Assembly: GCF_001659605.2 (NCBI RefSeq)
Contig: NC_035164.2
Coordinates: 18,074,000-18,137,999, forward strand
DNA: 64,000 nucleotides
From: Manihot esculenta
Lineage: Eukaryota > Streptophyta > Magnoliopsida > Malpighiales > Euphorbiaceae
Reading direction: 5' to 3'
Below the pieces are notes generated by a model. It did no database searches and was not told the DNA's origin. It saw only the letters and a program-made list of their open reading frames with translations. This document shows, piece after piece, positions 28,695 through 41,673 of the stretch. The stretch's first letter is position 1. Each line of letters begins with the position of its first letter. Position numbers and translations under genes: made by a program.

Positions 28695-31600
28695 ATGTCT
28701 GAGGAATCACAACGTGCTATAGATGAGGAGGTGGGAAGTCATGCCCCCTCAGAACCCATTGAGCCAACAGTTGCACCAGCCCCTCATGGTGAAGATAGGC
28801 CAGGACAGGATGCATTTTTACAACAGTTGGTAGATATGTTTAGACGAGTTTCAGGGGCAGCACCTCAGGTGCCACCACCAGTTGCAGTACCTATGCAGGC
28901 TCCTGCTAGACCACCAATAGACAAGCTTAGAAAATATGGAGCTATGGAATTCAAAGGCAGAATAGAAGATGATGCTCCAGTAGCAGAGTACTGGCTGCAA
29001 AGTACAGAGAGAGTGTTGCAGCAGCTTCAGTGCACACCACCAGACAGTATGGCTTGTGCAGTTGCTTTGTTACAAGAAGAGGCCTATCAGTGGTGGGACA
29101 CCACATCACAGATAGTTCAATCTGAGCAGCGGACTTGGGAATTCTTTCTGGCTGAGTTTCGAAAGAAGTATATAGGAGATTTGTATATGGATGAGAAGAG
29201 AAAAGAGTTCCTATATTTGAGACAGGGCAGGATGACTGTTAGCGAGTATGAAAAAGATTTCATCAGATTGAGTAAGTATGCTCGGGAAATGGTGCCTACA
29301 GAGGAAGCTAAATGTAAGAAATTTGAGCAGGGTTTGCATAATGACATTAGGGTGCTTTTGGCAGCCCATTCCATCAAAGAGTTCTCTACTCTGGTAAATG
29401 CAGCGTTGAATATAGAGAAGATAAAAGAAGAAGAACAGAGCTGGAGACAGAAAGGGCAACAGAAGAGAGGGCAAACCCAGATGCAGGGGCAATCCTCAGC
29501 CTCTCAAGCACCTATGAAGAGACAAAGAGGTGCTCAATCATTAGGGCAGAGTCCGGTACAAAGACAAAGGCAGCCACTAGCGCAGAGTTTTGCAGGGAGG
29601 TTTGGGCAGCAAACTAGTACTTCTGTAGCCAGTTCAGGAAGTGCAGGCAGGGGACAATACCCTATATGTGAGCACTGTGGTAGAAGGCATTTAGGACCCT
29701 GCAGAAAACTAACAGGGGCATGCTTCAGGTGTGGATCCACTGAGCATCTTATGAGAGACTGTCCTAGGGGACAGGTATCATCAGCACCACCTATAGAGAG
29801 GCCTATTCCTGCTGGATCTAGAGGAAGAGGAAGGGGTAGAGGTAATCAAGGGGCAACTTCAGCCAGTCAAAGGGTGTCTGAAACAGTAGATAGACCAGAC
29901 TTCAGAACACCTGCTAGAGCATATGCCATCAGGGCTAAAGAGGACAGAGACTCCCCAGACGTGATTGTTGGTACATTCTCAATCTTTGATAAACCTGTGC
30001 ATGCATTGATAGACCCAGGATCTACACATTCATACATATGTTTACCCATTGTCAATGAGGGGAAATTACAGGCAGATTCTCTAAACCAAGATATAATAGT
30101 AACCAACCCCCTTGGTCATAGTGTGATAGTGAGTAAAGTATATAGGGATTGTCCTATATCTATTCATGATCAGACTTTCCATGGTGATTTGATAGAGTTA
30201 CCCTTTAGAGAATTTGATGTAATCCTTGGCATGGACTGGTTATCTAAGCATCGGGTAATAGTAGATTGCAGATCAAAAAGAATTACATTAAAAACACTTG
30301 CAGATCATGATGTGGTAGTTGTAGGGGAGAGATCAGATTACTTGTCTAATATTATATCGGCCGCTACAGCTAGGAGATTAATCAGTAAGGGTTGTGAAGC
30401 CTACCTTGTTTGTGCACTTGAAACCAAAAAGGAGAATCCAGGTGTGCATGACATATCCACAGTGTGTGATTTCTCTGATGTTTTTCCTGATGATCTTCCT
30501 GGTTTGCCACCAGAGAGAGAGGTGGAATTTGCCATAGATGTTATACCAGGCACCGCACCTATCTCTATTGCTCCTTATAGGATGGCACCTACAGAATTGA
30601 AAGAGTTAAAAATACAATTACAAGAATTGCTTGACAAGAGTTTCATACGACCTAGTATTTCACCTTGGGGCGCACCTGTATTGTTTGTAAAAAAGAAGGA
30701 TGGGACACTAAGGTTGTGTATAGATTATAGGCAACTAAATAAGGTGACAATTAAAAATAAATACCCTTTGCCCCGAATAGATGACTTGTTTGATCAGCTA
30801 AAAGGAGCCAGTGTCTTTTCTAAAATCGATTTGAGATCGGGTTATCATCAGTTGAAGATAAAAGAAACAGATGTCTCTAAAACTGCTTTTAGGACCCGAT
30901 ATGGACACTATGAATTTCTTGTTATGCCTTTTGGGTTAACTAATGCTCCTGCAGCTTTCATGGACCTGATGAATCGCATCTTCCATCCCTACCTGGATCA
31001 GTTTGTAGTAGTGTTCATAGATGATATCTTAATATATTCAAAGACTAAGGAAGAACATGATCAACATTTGAGGATAGTATTACAAACTCTGAGAGAGAAA
31101 CAACTTTATGCCAAGCTTAGTAAATGTGAGTTTTGGCTAAATGATATATCCTTTCTTGGACATGTAGTGTCAGCTGAAGGAATCAGAGTAGACCCTAAAA
31201 AGATAGAAGCTATCCTTGAGTGGAAACCACCTAAGAACATAGCAGAGATTAGGAGTTTTCTGGGTTTGGCTGGATACTATAGGCGGTTTGTAAAGGGATT
31301 TTCAATCATTGCTGCCCCGTTGACTAAATTGCTGCACAAGAATGTTAAGTATGATTGGGATGACAAATGCCAGAAGAGTTTTGAAAAGCTTAAAAAGATG
31401 CTTACAGAGGCACCTGTCCTTACACAGCCAGAATCGGGTAAAGATTTTGTGATCTACAGTGATGCCTCACATAATGGACTGGGTTGTGTACTCATGCAGG
31501 AGGGGAAGGTAGTTGCTTATGCTTCAAGACAATTAAAGCCACATGAGAAGAACTACCCTACCCATGATTTAGAGTTAGCAGCCATAGTCTTTGCATTAAA

Positions 31601-33353
31601 GATATGGAGGCATTACTTGTATGGAGAAAAATGTTATATCTATACAGATCATAAAAGTTTAAAGTATTTGCCCACACAAAAGGAGCTTAACCTGAGACAG
31701 AGAAGATGGTTAGAGTTGCTTAAGGATTATGACTGCATTATTGACTATCATCCAGGTAAAGCCAATCTGGTAGCAGATGCACTTAGCAGGAAATCCTTTG
31801 CTGCTTTAAGAGCTTTGAATGCCCGTCTCTCTTTAGCTAATAATGGGGCTATCATAGCAGAACTAAAGCTTAGACCCAATCTACTTCAACAAGTCCAGGA
31901 AGCACAGAAAGGGGATACTGAAACAGCTTTGTGGATAAGGCAAGTCCAAGAGGGGAAAAAGCAGAAACATGTGGTTCAGGATGATGGCTATTTGTATTAT
32001 GAAGGCAGAATATGTGTACCTAATGTTGATGACCTGAGGAAGAACATTCTGGAGGAAGCACACAGTAGTTCATATGCTATGCATCCTGGCAGCAATAAAA
32101 TGTATCAAGATTTGAAACTGCATTATTGGTGGCCAGGTATGAAGAAAGATATAGTTGAATTTGTGGCTACATGTCTGACTTGTCAGCAGGTGAAAGCTGA
32201 GCATCAAGTTCCATCTGGTCTTTTACACCCTATTTCCATACCAGAATGGAAGTGGGATAGGATCACTATGGATTTTGTTGTGGGATTACCACTGACACCA
32301 AGGAAAAAAGATGCCATATGGGTGATTGTAGATAGATTGACTAAGTCAGCTCATTTCTTGCCAGTGAGAACTGATTACTCATTGGAGAAATATGCAGAAT
32401 TATATATCACTGAAATAGTTCGATTACATGGAGTACCTCTTTCCATTATTTCAGATAGGGACCCGAGGTTCACTTCCAGATTTTGGGAGAAATTGCATGA
32501 AGCACTGGGTACTAAGTTGAATTTTAGTACAGCTTTTCATCCTCAAACAGATGGGCAATCTGAAAGGGTAATTCAAACACTGGAAGATATGCTTAGAAGT
32601 TGTGTTATTGAATTCGAAGGGAGCTGGGAGAGATACCTTCCATTGGTTGAATTTGCATACAACAACAGTTATCAAGCAAGTATCAAAATGGCACCTTATG
32701 AAGCATTATATGGAAGGAAATGTAGAACTCCATTGTGCTGGACAGAACTCAGTGAAGCTAAAGTGATAGGTCCAGACTTGGTGAGGGAAACAGAAGAGAA
32801 AGTGAGAACTATCAAGGAAAGGTTGAAAGCAGCTTCAGATAGACAGAAGTCTTATGCAGATTTGAAGAGAAAAGATATAGCATATGAAGTTGGAGATAAA
32901 GTGTTTCTTAAAGTCTCTCCATGGAAAAGGGTGCTCAGATTTGGCAAAAAGGGAAAGTTAAGTCCTAGGTTTATCGGTCCATATGAGATAATTGAACGTG
33001 TGGGTCCGGTAGCCTACATGTTAGCATTACCCCCTGGATTAGATAAGATACATAATGTCTTCCATGTATCCATGCTGAGAAGATACAGATCTGATCCTTC
33101 TCATGTCATTTCTTCTGAGATAATTGATATTCAACCTGATTTGACTTATGAGGAGGAACCAGTGAAGATTTTAGCACGAGAAATAAAGGAGCTAAGGAAT
33201 AAGAAGATTCCATTAGTGAAGATTCTTTGGAGAAACCACAAAACAGAGGAAGCTACATGGGAAAGTGAGGACTTAATGAGGCAACAACACCCTCAGCTAT
33301 TCATGACAGGTAAATTTCGAGGACGAAATTTTTTAAGGAGGGGAGAATTGTAA
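28695..33353 (+). CDS. gag-pol: R6 Gag-Pol polyprotein, intact
   Basis: The chosen ATG (28695) begins [10 protein letters not shown] and gives 1552 codons; an upstream in-frame ATG at 28635 would add 20. The Gag domain spans about 75-230, with the CCHC knuckle [14 protein letters not shown] at 343. The protease site DPGSTHSY has Asp 440. Reverse transcriptase runs from about 590, with catalytic FIDDILIY (Asp 776-777). RNase H has SDAS (Asp 923) and the integrase zinc domain HPGSNKMY to CLTCQQVK follows. The integrase catalytic triad is Asp 1193, Asp 1254 and Glu 1290, so the last spacing is exactly 35. A chromodomain-like tail (about 1495-1545, [17 protein letters not shown]) ends the protein; in Tekay chromoviruses such tails target integration to heterochromatin. 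The stop TAA overlaps the first bases of the 3' LTR. I see no missing key residue. Confidence 0.96.
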   Translation: MSEESQRAIDEEVGSHAPSEPIEPTVAPAPHGEDRPGQDAFLQQLVDMFRRVSGAAPQVPPPVAVPMQAPARPPIDKLRKYGAMEFKGRIEDDAPVAEYWLQSTERVLQQLQCTPPDSMACAVALLQEEAYQWWDTTSQIVQSEQRTWEFFLAEFRKKYIGDLYMDEKRKEFLYLRQGRMTVSEYEKDFIRLSKYAREMVPTEEAKCKKFEQGLHNDIRVLLAAHSIKEFSTLVNAALNIEKIKEEEQSWRQKGQQKRGQTQMQGQSSASQAPMKRQRGAQSLGQSPVQRQRQPLAQSFAGRFGQQTSTSVASSGSAGRGQYPICEHCGRRHLGPCRKLTGACFRCGSTEHLMRDCPRGQVSSAPPIERPIPAGSRGRGRGRGNQGATSASQRVSETVDRPDFRTPARAYAIRAKEDRDSPDVIVGTFSIFDKPVHALIDPGSTHSYICLPIVNEGKLQADSLNQDIIVTNPLGHSVIVSKVYRDCPISIHDQTFHGDLIELPFREFDVILGMDWLSKHRVIVDCRSKRITLKTLADHDVVVVGERSDYLSNIISAATARRLISKGCEAYLVCALETKKENPGVHDISTVCDFSDVFPDDLPGLPPEREVEFAIDVIPGTAPISIAPYRMAPTELKELKIQLQELLDKSFIRPSISPWGAPVLFVKKKDGTLRLCIDYRQLNKVTIKNKYPLPRIDDLFDQLKGASVFSKIDLRSGYHQLKIKETDVSKTAFRTRYGHYEFLVMPFGLTNAPAAFMDLMNRIFHPYLDQFVVVFIDDILIYSKTKEEHDQHLRIVLQTLREKQLYAKLSKCEFWLNDISFLGHVVSAEGIRVDPKKIEAILEWKPPKNIAEIRSFLGLAGYYRRFVKGFSIIAAPLTKLLHKNVKYDWDDKCQKSFEKLKKMLTEAPVLTQPESGKDFVIYSDASHNGLGCVLMQEGKVVAYASRQLKPHEKNYPTHDLELAAIVFALKIWRHYLYGEKCYIYTDHKSLKYLPTQKELNLRQRRWLELLKDYDCIIDYHPGKANLVADALSRKSFAALRALNARLSLANNGAIIAELKLRPNLLQQVQEAQKGDTETALWIRQVQEGKKQKHVVQDDGYLYYEGRICVPNVDDLRKNILEEAHSSSYAMHPGSNKMYQDLKLHYWWPGMKKDIVEFVATCLTCQQVKAEHQVPSGLLHPISIPEWKWDRITMDFVVGLPLTPRKKDAIWVIVDRLTKSAHFLPVRTDYSLEKYAELYITEIVRLHGVPLSIISDRDPRFTSRFWEKLHEALGTKLNFSTAFHPQTDGQSERVIQTLEDMLRSCVIEFEGSWERYLPLVEFAYNNSYQASIKMAPYEALYGRKCRTPLCWTELSEAKVIGPDLVRETEEKVRTIKERLKAASDRQKSYADLKRKDIAYEVGDKVFLKVSPWKRVLRFGKKGKLSPRFIGPYEIIERVGPVAYMLALPPGLDKIHNVFHVSMLRRYRSDPSHVISSEIIDIQPDLTYEEEPVKILAREIKELRNKKIPLVKILWRNHKTEEATWESEDLMRQQHPQLFMTGKFRGRNFLRRGEL
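33335..33348 (+). other. R6 polypurine tract
   Basis: AAGGAGGGGAGAAT directly precedes the 3' LTR. TCGAGGACGAAATT just before it is the Tekay signature. Both lie inside the last codons of gag-pol. Confidence 0.93.
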
Positions 33354-36300
33354 CATTCCAAAACCTGCAGATAGAAATAAAGCAACCATTAGCTTTCAAT
33401 TGTACCAATCCGAAGTTAGAATAACTAGCTTCAGGGGAGGTGCTAGCTTAACCTCGAGCTAATTAGGGGAGGTGCTAGCTTATCCATAGCCGTCTGACAC
33501 ACAATTTGTTTAAAGATAGAGCACTAAAAGTTGTGTTTAGAGGTCTAACTTGCATTTCATATAGAGTTATTCGTCCAAAGGTAGAGTTAAAATAAGAACG
33601 ACCAGTAATAGTATTTTAACATCTTCAAACTGTAATAACTGAATCATAGAAAACCCAAATAAGAAAACAGACATATCTTAAAATAAAGTATCTAACGTGA
33701 TAAGCAGGTCGGAATCAAGTTGCTATCGGGAGGTGCTTAAGGGTTTCCCGACGTGCTAGCTTGAGGTGCTTCCTAAAACCGACGTGCTTGCTTAAATAAA
33801 ATGAACTTCTAAATGTTAAAAATGTAAGTTTAGTAGGTCAATCTATGAATATTGAAAGTTTAAAAACTAAATTGAAACATATGGAAAAGTTTAGTAGGTG
33901 AAAGTGTGAATATGGAAAGTTTAAAAGTAAAATTCCAAGTTTGCCCTCCACCTTTTTCTATATTTACACCTAACCCACCATATGACACCTAGCCATACAT
34001 GACTAAGCATGAAAGAAAAGAGTTGTCATTCATTTGGTCCATCATTGCCGTGGCTACACCAAAAGGAAAGAGAAAAAGCTTTTGCTTTCTTATCTTCCAT
34101 TTCCACCATAGTTCATCAAAAAGATAAAATCTCCAGCCACACAAAATCTGTTCTTAAGTGTAATAACCAGCAAGGAAACCATAGAAAGGGAGGAAAGAAG
34201 GAGAAAAGTTAAGGTGCTTTAGTGGTAAGTGATGAAATTGAAAACTAGGTTAGGTAAACATATTCTTTCATGTTTCAATTAATTATATGTTGTTAAATGA
34301 ATTAAAGCTCCTGTTTTTCTTATTCTTTGTAAAGAACAAACTCAAAGGGAGGAAGGTACATCAAAGGGGAAAGGCAAGGAAAGAGAGTAACTAAGGTGTA
34401 CCTAAAGCTTGTGAAAAGATTGTGCAAAAGGTTTGGTGATTGTATGAACTTCTGTTTTTCCTTTGATTTTCTCATGAATATGTAACATTAGGGATTGGTT
34501 TTGTTTGCTGGAAATGCTCTTTTGATTGTATGGATATGTAATATGAATGTTGAAATGATGATTGGAAGGCTTAAAGTACATAGATACAACATGGAAGCCA
34601 AAAACATAAAACTGGCAGAATAGGTTCCAACAGGACAGTCTGTGTTAGAAGCCTCATAACTTATTGTGTAATCATTTAAATTAATCCTAACATATACCAA
34701 ATGAAAGCTAAGACACAAATCTCAAACTTTCATGAAGTGACCAAATTCTGAATCTGTAGCTAATTATGTGAAAATTGCTAGTGAACCTAAGCTGGTCACA
34801 GGGAATTGTGCATCCGGAGCAGTATGTATCTCCTAGACCATAACTAATGATTTACTCAATGAAATGAATTAAGACCAGTTCCAAATGAACCCTGACAAGT
34901 ATACCTAAAACTTTGTATAATAAAGTTAAGCTTGAATCTGTATGAAAATGTATGCATATGATAGGTTTTGTTAGATTAAAAACAGATACCAAAACTGTAC
35001 TGGTTAGGACCTGATTGAGCAGGTTGCAAAGAAAAATTCATAACTTAAGTTAGGAAGGTCAGAATTAGATGTAATATATCTTGTTAGAAAGCTAAGACAT
35101 AAATACACAACGTTCATGAAGAAAAGTGAGTCTAATTGTGTCCATAAGATACTTAAAAATGTGATACAATCTCAGGCAGAAACAAAGCTAAAGATAAATA
35201 TTGACCTAAAAGGGATTGACATGCTAGCTTTGTGGCCAAATTACGCACATGCTAACTTGACATGCCTGCTTTACGCACGTGCTAGCTTAAGAGACTAAAA
35301 CTTTTCATGCATATTCTTGATGACATAGTAAAATGTTTATGGCTGAATAATATGCTCATAAGTGAATATGTTCTATTACATATATATGAATGCTTTTAAG
35401 GACTCTTTTTATTGATGTGATTGCTTATTTAGTACCAATAAATATTTAACATGAAACTATGCATTCTTGGCCCTAGTAAACCTCAGTGGGAGTCATAGAT
35501 AGCATAAGGGTATGGCATGCCATATACAGTGTAGCAGTACTGCGCCCTAATGGGCTACATGATATGATCTTATCGACACATTATGTGTCATACAGTTTCC
35601 CGGCTTTTTAGCCATACAGGCACAACATTCGGCCCCCGGGCCATACAGTTTGGCACTTTGTGCTATACAGATACAGTTTCCCTTATCTAGCTAAATGATC
35701 CTGTGAAGAGTTTATAGGGGCTAAGATTTAATTATATGACTTGTTAATGCTTTGCTAGCATGCACATAAGATGGTTACAAAAATATGAATGACCTTACAT
35801 TTATACAACTGCATGACTTGATTTGGCACTTATCACCCACTGACACATAAAAATTTCATTTGCCTTATAAAATGATTTCATTATATCTGTCATGAGTATT
35901 CCTATTATATGTGAATGAGTATATATGTTGTTATTCACCCACTGGGCATAAACTCAGCGCATTGGATTTTCCATGCGCAGGTAATAGATAGAGGAAGCAA
36001 CAGTTAGGAGGTCTGGTTCTGCATCAGCACAGAGACATCATCATAACCAGTCAGTCACAAGATTTGTACAGAGGTTGTTTATGGTTGGCATGTACATTAA
36101 TAGTCTACCAAGAGTCTGTAAATGAGTGTTGTAATAGTACAAATATATACAAATGTGTTGACTAATTTAAGTTATTATGTTCTATTTATGGATTTGATAA
36201 TGTGAAATGAGCAAATATTGAGATTTTATGACTATTTTTCACAGGGATAATTGCTAATAAACAGGGGAGACTTTTGCGGTTTCTCCATTTAAAATTATTT

Positions 36301-36441
36301 TGTGAATCAACATGCATTGAAACAAACTAAATAACAATTTATAAGGTCAAAGCTATCTTAAGTCCACATATGTAATTGCATATAGTATAGTATGTGGCAG
36401 CCTTTACTAAGTTATTGTATAGACGGGTAAGGGGTGTTACA
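33349..36441 (+). repeat. R6 3' LTR (3093 bp)
   Basis: It is the same length as the 5' LTR, with about eight substitutions (for example CATGCATG/CATACATG, CTAAATAT/CTAAAGAT). It ends GTTACA, followed by target duplication TACTC. Confidence 0.97.
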
Positions 36442-38746
36442 TACTCGGTCGGATGAAGCCCTTATCTACCAGTTCTTGCAATTGCTCCTTAAGCTCCTTC
36501 AATTCTGCTGGTGCCATCCTGTAGGGAGGGATAGAGATCGGTCTGGTTCCAGGCATCAATTCAATTTCAAACTCTATCTCCCTAGCAGGTGGTAAACCTG
36601 GCAGCTCGTCTAGAAAGACATCTAAAAACTCTCTGACCACGGGCACTGACGCGGGCTCTCTAACATGACTATCCAGCTCTCTCACATGAGCTAGAAAACC
36701 CTGACAACCCCTCCTGAGCAACCTACGAGCCTGTAGGGCTTATATCAAACCTCTAGGCGTACCCCTCCTGTCTCCTCTGAAGACAACCTCTGACCCATCC
36801 TGACCTCTGAACCTGACTACCTTGTCTCTGTAGTCCAGGGTAGCACCATGCGTAGATAGCCAATCCATCCCTAGAATGACGTCAAAATCTGTCAAATCTA
36901 GAACCACAAGGTCGGCTGAAAGGCATCTCCCCTCAACACAAACTGGACTACACTGGCAGACTGACTCTGCCACTGACGGGTCACACTTGGGTCCACTGAC
37001 CTATAGGGGACACTCTAATCCAGAGACCATCAAACCCAACCTCTCGACGGCCCTCGGAGTAATAAAAGAATGAGATGCACCAGGGTACATTAAGGCATAA
37101 ACATCAGAACAACCAATGATGAGATTACCTGCCACCACGGTGTTTGATGCATTTGCCTCCTGCTGTGTCATAGTGAAGATCTGTGCTGGAGCTGATGGAC
37201 CTTCACCCGTGAAACCCGCAGAAGAAGAGGCTGCCCCTCTCCCTCTGCCTCTGCCACTGGCCTGAGTCGCGGCTGGAGCCACTGGCTGAGTCACGGCTGG
37301 AGCCACTGGCTGAGCCACACTACCCGAACCTGTCTGCTGGGACTGTGCCATAAAAGCTGCTCTAGGACACTCCCGTGCCATGTGTCCCTCCTGCCCACAT
37401 CTGAAGCAGGCTGTCGTCCCAAACCGACATATTCCCTTGTGCGGCTTCCCACATTTCATACATACTGCATTATCTGCACCTGAGCTCGAGCCACCTCCTA
37501 ATCCCAGACCTGACTTGATCTTATTCCAGAACTTGTTCTTCTTTAACTTTTTGGTGGTACCGCTCTACCTCTTACTGCCTGAACTCAAAGAAGAAGGGTC
37601 TAACCTTCCCCCACTTGGGGTCTTAGAACCAGAAGGCTGTGCTACTGACTGTTTAACTTTTTCCTCGATTATTGCACTAGCCTCCATCCTCCGGGCCATA
37701 TCCACTATGGCATGGAAACTCTCCCTCTCTACTGACTGGATCAAGGAGGAATACCTGGAATGAAGCCTCATGATATACCTCCTAGCCTTCTTCTGATCTG
37801 TGTCAAGATTTTGCCCAGCAAATGGCAACAGCTCCAAGAATCTATCTGTGTACTCATCTACACTCATCTCCTCCGTCTGCCTTAACTGCTCAAACTCAAT
37901 CATCTTCAACTCCCTTGAACTATCAGGGAAAGCCCATCCAGCGAACTCATTAGCAAACTCCTCCCAGGAAAGACTATCCACCCTCGGATTCACATAATTT
38001 TAAAACCACTCTCGGGCCTTCTTGCACTTCAGTGTGAACCCAGCCATCTGAATGGCTCTACTGTCATCAGCCCCTAACTCATCTGTAATGATCTTGACCA
38101 TCCTGAGGTACTCAAACGGGTCATCGCCTGTTTCATACTTAGGAGCATCCAACTTCGAGTAGTCGGTCATCTTGACCTTGCTCCCTCCAAATGAGCTAGG
38201 TTTAGGTACTTGGGTTTCTAGGACCATGGGTTCTGCTGGTGGTGGAGGAGGTGCAACATTCCCCTGAGTAGGGTTTGCTGTACCTGGATAAAAGGATAGG
38301 AGTGGGTACATAGGGTACTGTGGGTATGGTGGGTAGAAAGGTGGGTATGGCATGTGAGAGTGATAAGGGTTAAAACTGGGGTAATCCGATGTACCTCCCA
38401 TCGAATGCCTGGGATTCTGAGAAAAGGGTGGTTACTGGGGTGGCTGAACAAACCCGGAGGCCTGAGTGCCTCCTTGAGAGTCTCCCATACCCTCTTTAGG
38501 CATACTCACTCCAAGACTGCCATCCCTCCTCTGATCCACATCCATATCATCCCCCACATCTTCTGACATTCCACCTTGAACTGTTCCCCTTCTGCTCACA
38601 TCAAAAGACCTTATAGGGTCCCTTGACGTTCTCTCCCTGCTAGACCTGCAGGACATTGCCCTAGGCAATGCTGGAGGACGGGCATCCATGCCCTCACTTT
38701 CCGGTGGGACTCCAGTCAATCGTGCAGATCGACGAGTTCCTCTCAT
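36442..38746 (-). pseudogene. gag-pol: R5 gag, protease and start of RT (broken)
   Basis: It starts with [10 protein letters not shown] at 38746. It carries the Pro/Tyr-rich region, Retrotrans_gag domain, CCHC knuckle ([14 protein letters not shown]), a tandem VAPAVTQP repeat, and protease in which the active-site DPGAS reads YPGAS (D to Y, near 37089). It then runs to GFIRPS at the R6 junction. Stops and frame changes are near 38432, 37999, 37563, 36974 and 36739 (TCA to TAA). The loss of the protease aspartate alone would abolish processing. The last five bases are the R6 target duplication. Confidence 0.86.
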
Positions 38747-39004
38747 CTTGCTTACTGAAAAACAGCACACATCACATAAAACATTAGCATCAAATGGTTC
38801 ATGTGGAGACACATGAACCCGCATCACATACATCACATACATAGCATATCATCAATGCACATGCATAAAGTCATGGCATTTCACATCATCATTCAAGACA
38901 GGACTGTACATCCTATCCAAGTGGACATGATTTTCCTATTGTGCTTGACCTTCTAGAACATCTATGAGCCCGATACACTATAGGTCCGACCATGTGAACC
39001 TAGG

Positions 39005-39016
39005 GCTCTGATACTA
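39005..39016 (-). other. R5 primer-binding site, one mismatch
   Basis: The minus strand reads TAGTATCAGAGC, one base off the tRNA-Met site (TGGTATCAGAGC). It lies three bases from the LTR end at 39020. Confidence 0.85.
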
Positions 39017-39019
39017 ATC

Positions 39020-39270
39020 TGTAACGACTCGAAAATCGGACCGCTACCGGAGCTAGAATCCAGATCGGCTTAAGGCCGCCGGGACCCGTAGTAAGCCTAA
39101 CATACATCCTGCATACCTGCTTAATCCCATACATGATCAAACATATACATAAAAATTTTGAACTTTCTCTTTCATTCACCAAGCTTAACCTGTGCATGCA
39201 CAAGTCATAACCATAAACATCAACCCCCACACTGAAGCCCTCATCAAATGCTCCAATAGAGGTAACATAT
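39020..39270 (-). repeat. R5 5' LTR, inner piece
   Basis: It starts TGTAACGACTCG (39020), has the U5 block near 39060-39090, and ends in CATAT, the R7 target duplication. The rest of the LTR is at 51529-53526. Confidence 0.92.
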
Positions 39271-41566
39271 TGTAACGACCCGAAAACCGGACCGCTACCG
39301 GCGCTAGGATCCAGGTCGGCTTAAGGCCGCCGGGACCTGTAGCAAGCCTGACATGCAACCTGTAAACCTGTTTAATCCCATACATGATCAAGAATATACA
39401 TAAAAATTTGAACTTTTCTTTTTCTTTTACCAAGCTCAACCTGTGCATGCACATAAACATATACATAAATATAAACATAAACCCCACACTGGAGCTCTCA
39501 ACAAATGCTCCAATGGGGCATCTCATCATACACAAGCTTGGTGGGACAAAAACATTTTTAACATAGATCATGCTTACAAGAGGGATTATCATGCAAATTC
39601 GGTCAAGCACAACTTCTAAACTTCAATCTCATAATCAATATTTACATAACATAACTATTCATAACTTTACATCATTATACAATTTGTCATGTCCACATTC
39701 TATCTATTACAACTCAAGACTTCATTCACCTTGACTTCTCTGCCTAGCCTGTACCTGCAACCCTGGGGGATTAGGGAAAAGGGGTGAGCTACTAGAGCCC
39801 AGTGAGCAGAATAATAAAACATTTAAATCATATGCTATAATGGAATGCAACACATCACAGACAAATCACATCACGGATGGTATTGTCACCAAGAGTCCTC
39901 TACATTCCAAAGTGCCGGGACGTAGAATGGGTCAACCGGTCTTTCTCTTAACATAACATAACATTCCAATGTGCCAGGGACATAGAATGGGTACAACCTG
40001 GACTTTCTCTTACATAGTGCCAGGGACGTAGAATGGGTACAACCTGGACTTCCGTACCATACCGTATCATATCACATCGCATCATATCGAGGACTAAGGA
40101 TCATCCAATAACCATCCACATCATCATCAAATTATGCAATGCAACATATTGGTGAATTCTAATGCAACAACCTAGAATATCACAGAGCATTCGTGATGCA
40201 TGAATATGCTCAAATCTATATTGATTTGCTTTAAAACATAAGTGTTTATTCTACTCACCTCAACTAGCTCTGACAAAGACTGAAGCAGCTGACTCACTGC
40301 TGGGGTCCTCGGTTCCTCGGGTCCGAACCTACACAGGTGGACTCAAATGAGAGACCAAACAACTAGAACATAACTCTAAAAACATCCCCAAAAACCCTCT
40401 AAAACACCTCAAAACATCCATGCAAAAACATGCAAAGGAAGGCTGAACAGGGCACTTTCGGCGGCAGGTTCGGCGGCCGAAAGTCCCTCCAGAGCCGAAA
40501 GTTAGGCAGGTTCGGCGGCCGAAACTCCCAAACAGAGACAAAACTCATGCATGTCCGGCGGCACTTTCGGCGGCCAAAACTGCCCTCCAGAGACGAAAGT
40601 CCTCTTTCGGGGGCAGGCTTTGGCAGCCGAAAGGCTGGCCTCCCAGGCAGGTTCGGCAGCCGAAAGTCCTTCGGCTGCTGAACCTGGTTTCTGCCAAAGG
40701 GCAGAAACTTGGTTCCTTATGCACATTTGCCTCCCAAAACCATCCAAACATGCATTTTTCCTAATCTACAACATACATACTCAAGCATACAAGTTCCTAG
40801 GGGCTTCAAACTATCTTAAACCTCATCTACAACACATCAAAAATCCACATTGTCCAAAAACATAACATGAACCCATAAACCTAACCATAAGCTAAACATG
40901 CATTCTACCCCATAGATCTACTTAAAACTTACTTAAAACATGCCATAAGCTCAAGATCGGCCCTTACCTCTTGAAGATCGAGAGGAGAACGACCCTAGCT
41001 CGGAAAATGGTAGAGAGAGAGTTCCTTGAACCTCCAAGCTCCAAAACTTGCTCAAATGCTCAAAACCTTCAAAACAAAGTTGCAAACTCATAAAAATCAT
41101 GAAGAATGGAAGGAAGAAACTCAAGATCGGTGAGGGACGGTGGAGAGCTCACCTTGGCCAAAAATGGGGAGAAAAACTCGCCCGTTTTCGGCTAAGAGAC
41201 CTCTTTATAGGTGGTTGGCCATGCCACATTCAGGAGCCGAACGTGCCTCCGCAACGCATGCAAGTTCGGCGGCCGAACATGAGGTTCGGCGGCCGAACCT
41301 GGACTTCCCTCACTTATGCTTTCGGGGGCCTAAGGCACACCCGAAGCGCATGCATGTTCGGCGGCCGAACTTGAGGTTCGGCGGCCGAACCTGGGTCTTC
41401 CTCCAAGATTATATTCATGCAAAAACTCATTTCCTTTTTACTTAAAATCATGAAATACATTAAAACATTTTATGAAAACATGGTTTTACCCTTCTAGAGG
41501 TCTCCGATACCCGAGATTCCACCGGACGGTAGGAATTCCGATACCGGAGTCTAGCCGGGTATTACA
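39271..41566 (-). repeat. R7 3' LTR (2296 bp)
   Basis: It runs TGTAACGACCCG to GGGTATTACA. It has three hairpin units at 39915-40052 (CCGG/CCGG, then CCAGG/CCTGG twice), palindrome arrays at 40455-40685 and 41226-41395, and a TATA box on the minus strand at 41203-41210. Confidence 0.94.
39915..40052 (-). repeat. Covarying hairpins in the R7 3' LTR
   Basis: Three units around GACGTAGAATGGGT carry stems CCGG/CCGG (39918 and 39936), CCAGG/CCTGG (39975 and 39998), and CCAGG/CCTGG (40020 and 40043). The same set recurs in the 5' LTR at 47575-47712. Confidence 0.7.
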
Positions 41567-41579
41567 TTCTCCCCCCCTT
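41567..41579 (-). other. R7 polypurine tract
   Basis: The minus strand reads AAGGGGGGGAGAA next to the 3' LTR. Confidence 0.85.
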
Positions 41580-41673
41580 AAGAACATTTGTCCCCGAATG
41601 TTCACCAAGTAACACATAGCATGGCATAAACAAAAACATACATACAAGCACATGAACTCACAAGGAACTAACC

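Larger units (their letters stand above)
25463..36441 (+). mobile_element. R6: complete, probably autonomous Tekay-type chromovirus
   Basis: It is 10,979 bp, flanked by the target duplication TACTC (25458-25462 and 36442-36446), which splits the R5 pol codons for STSPWGAP. The two LTRs are 3093 bp each and differ at about eight positions by eye. It has a tRNA-Met primer site, a single gag-pol frame without stops, and a polypurine tract. It lacks the TTCGGCGGCCGAA arrays found in the other Tekay-like elements. Confidence 0.96.

Noticed and set aside
39020..39275. Apparent tandem LTR ends in R5
   Set aside because: The second end at 39271 is the start of R7. The matching CATAT at 51529-51533 and the R5 LTR continuing there show a nested insertion, not a duplicated LTR.
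40455..41395. Regularly recurring palindromes resembling a CRISPR array
   Set aside because: Spacing is irregular, the spacers are related LTR sequence and the context is a plant retrotransposon.
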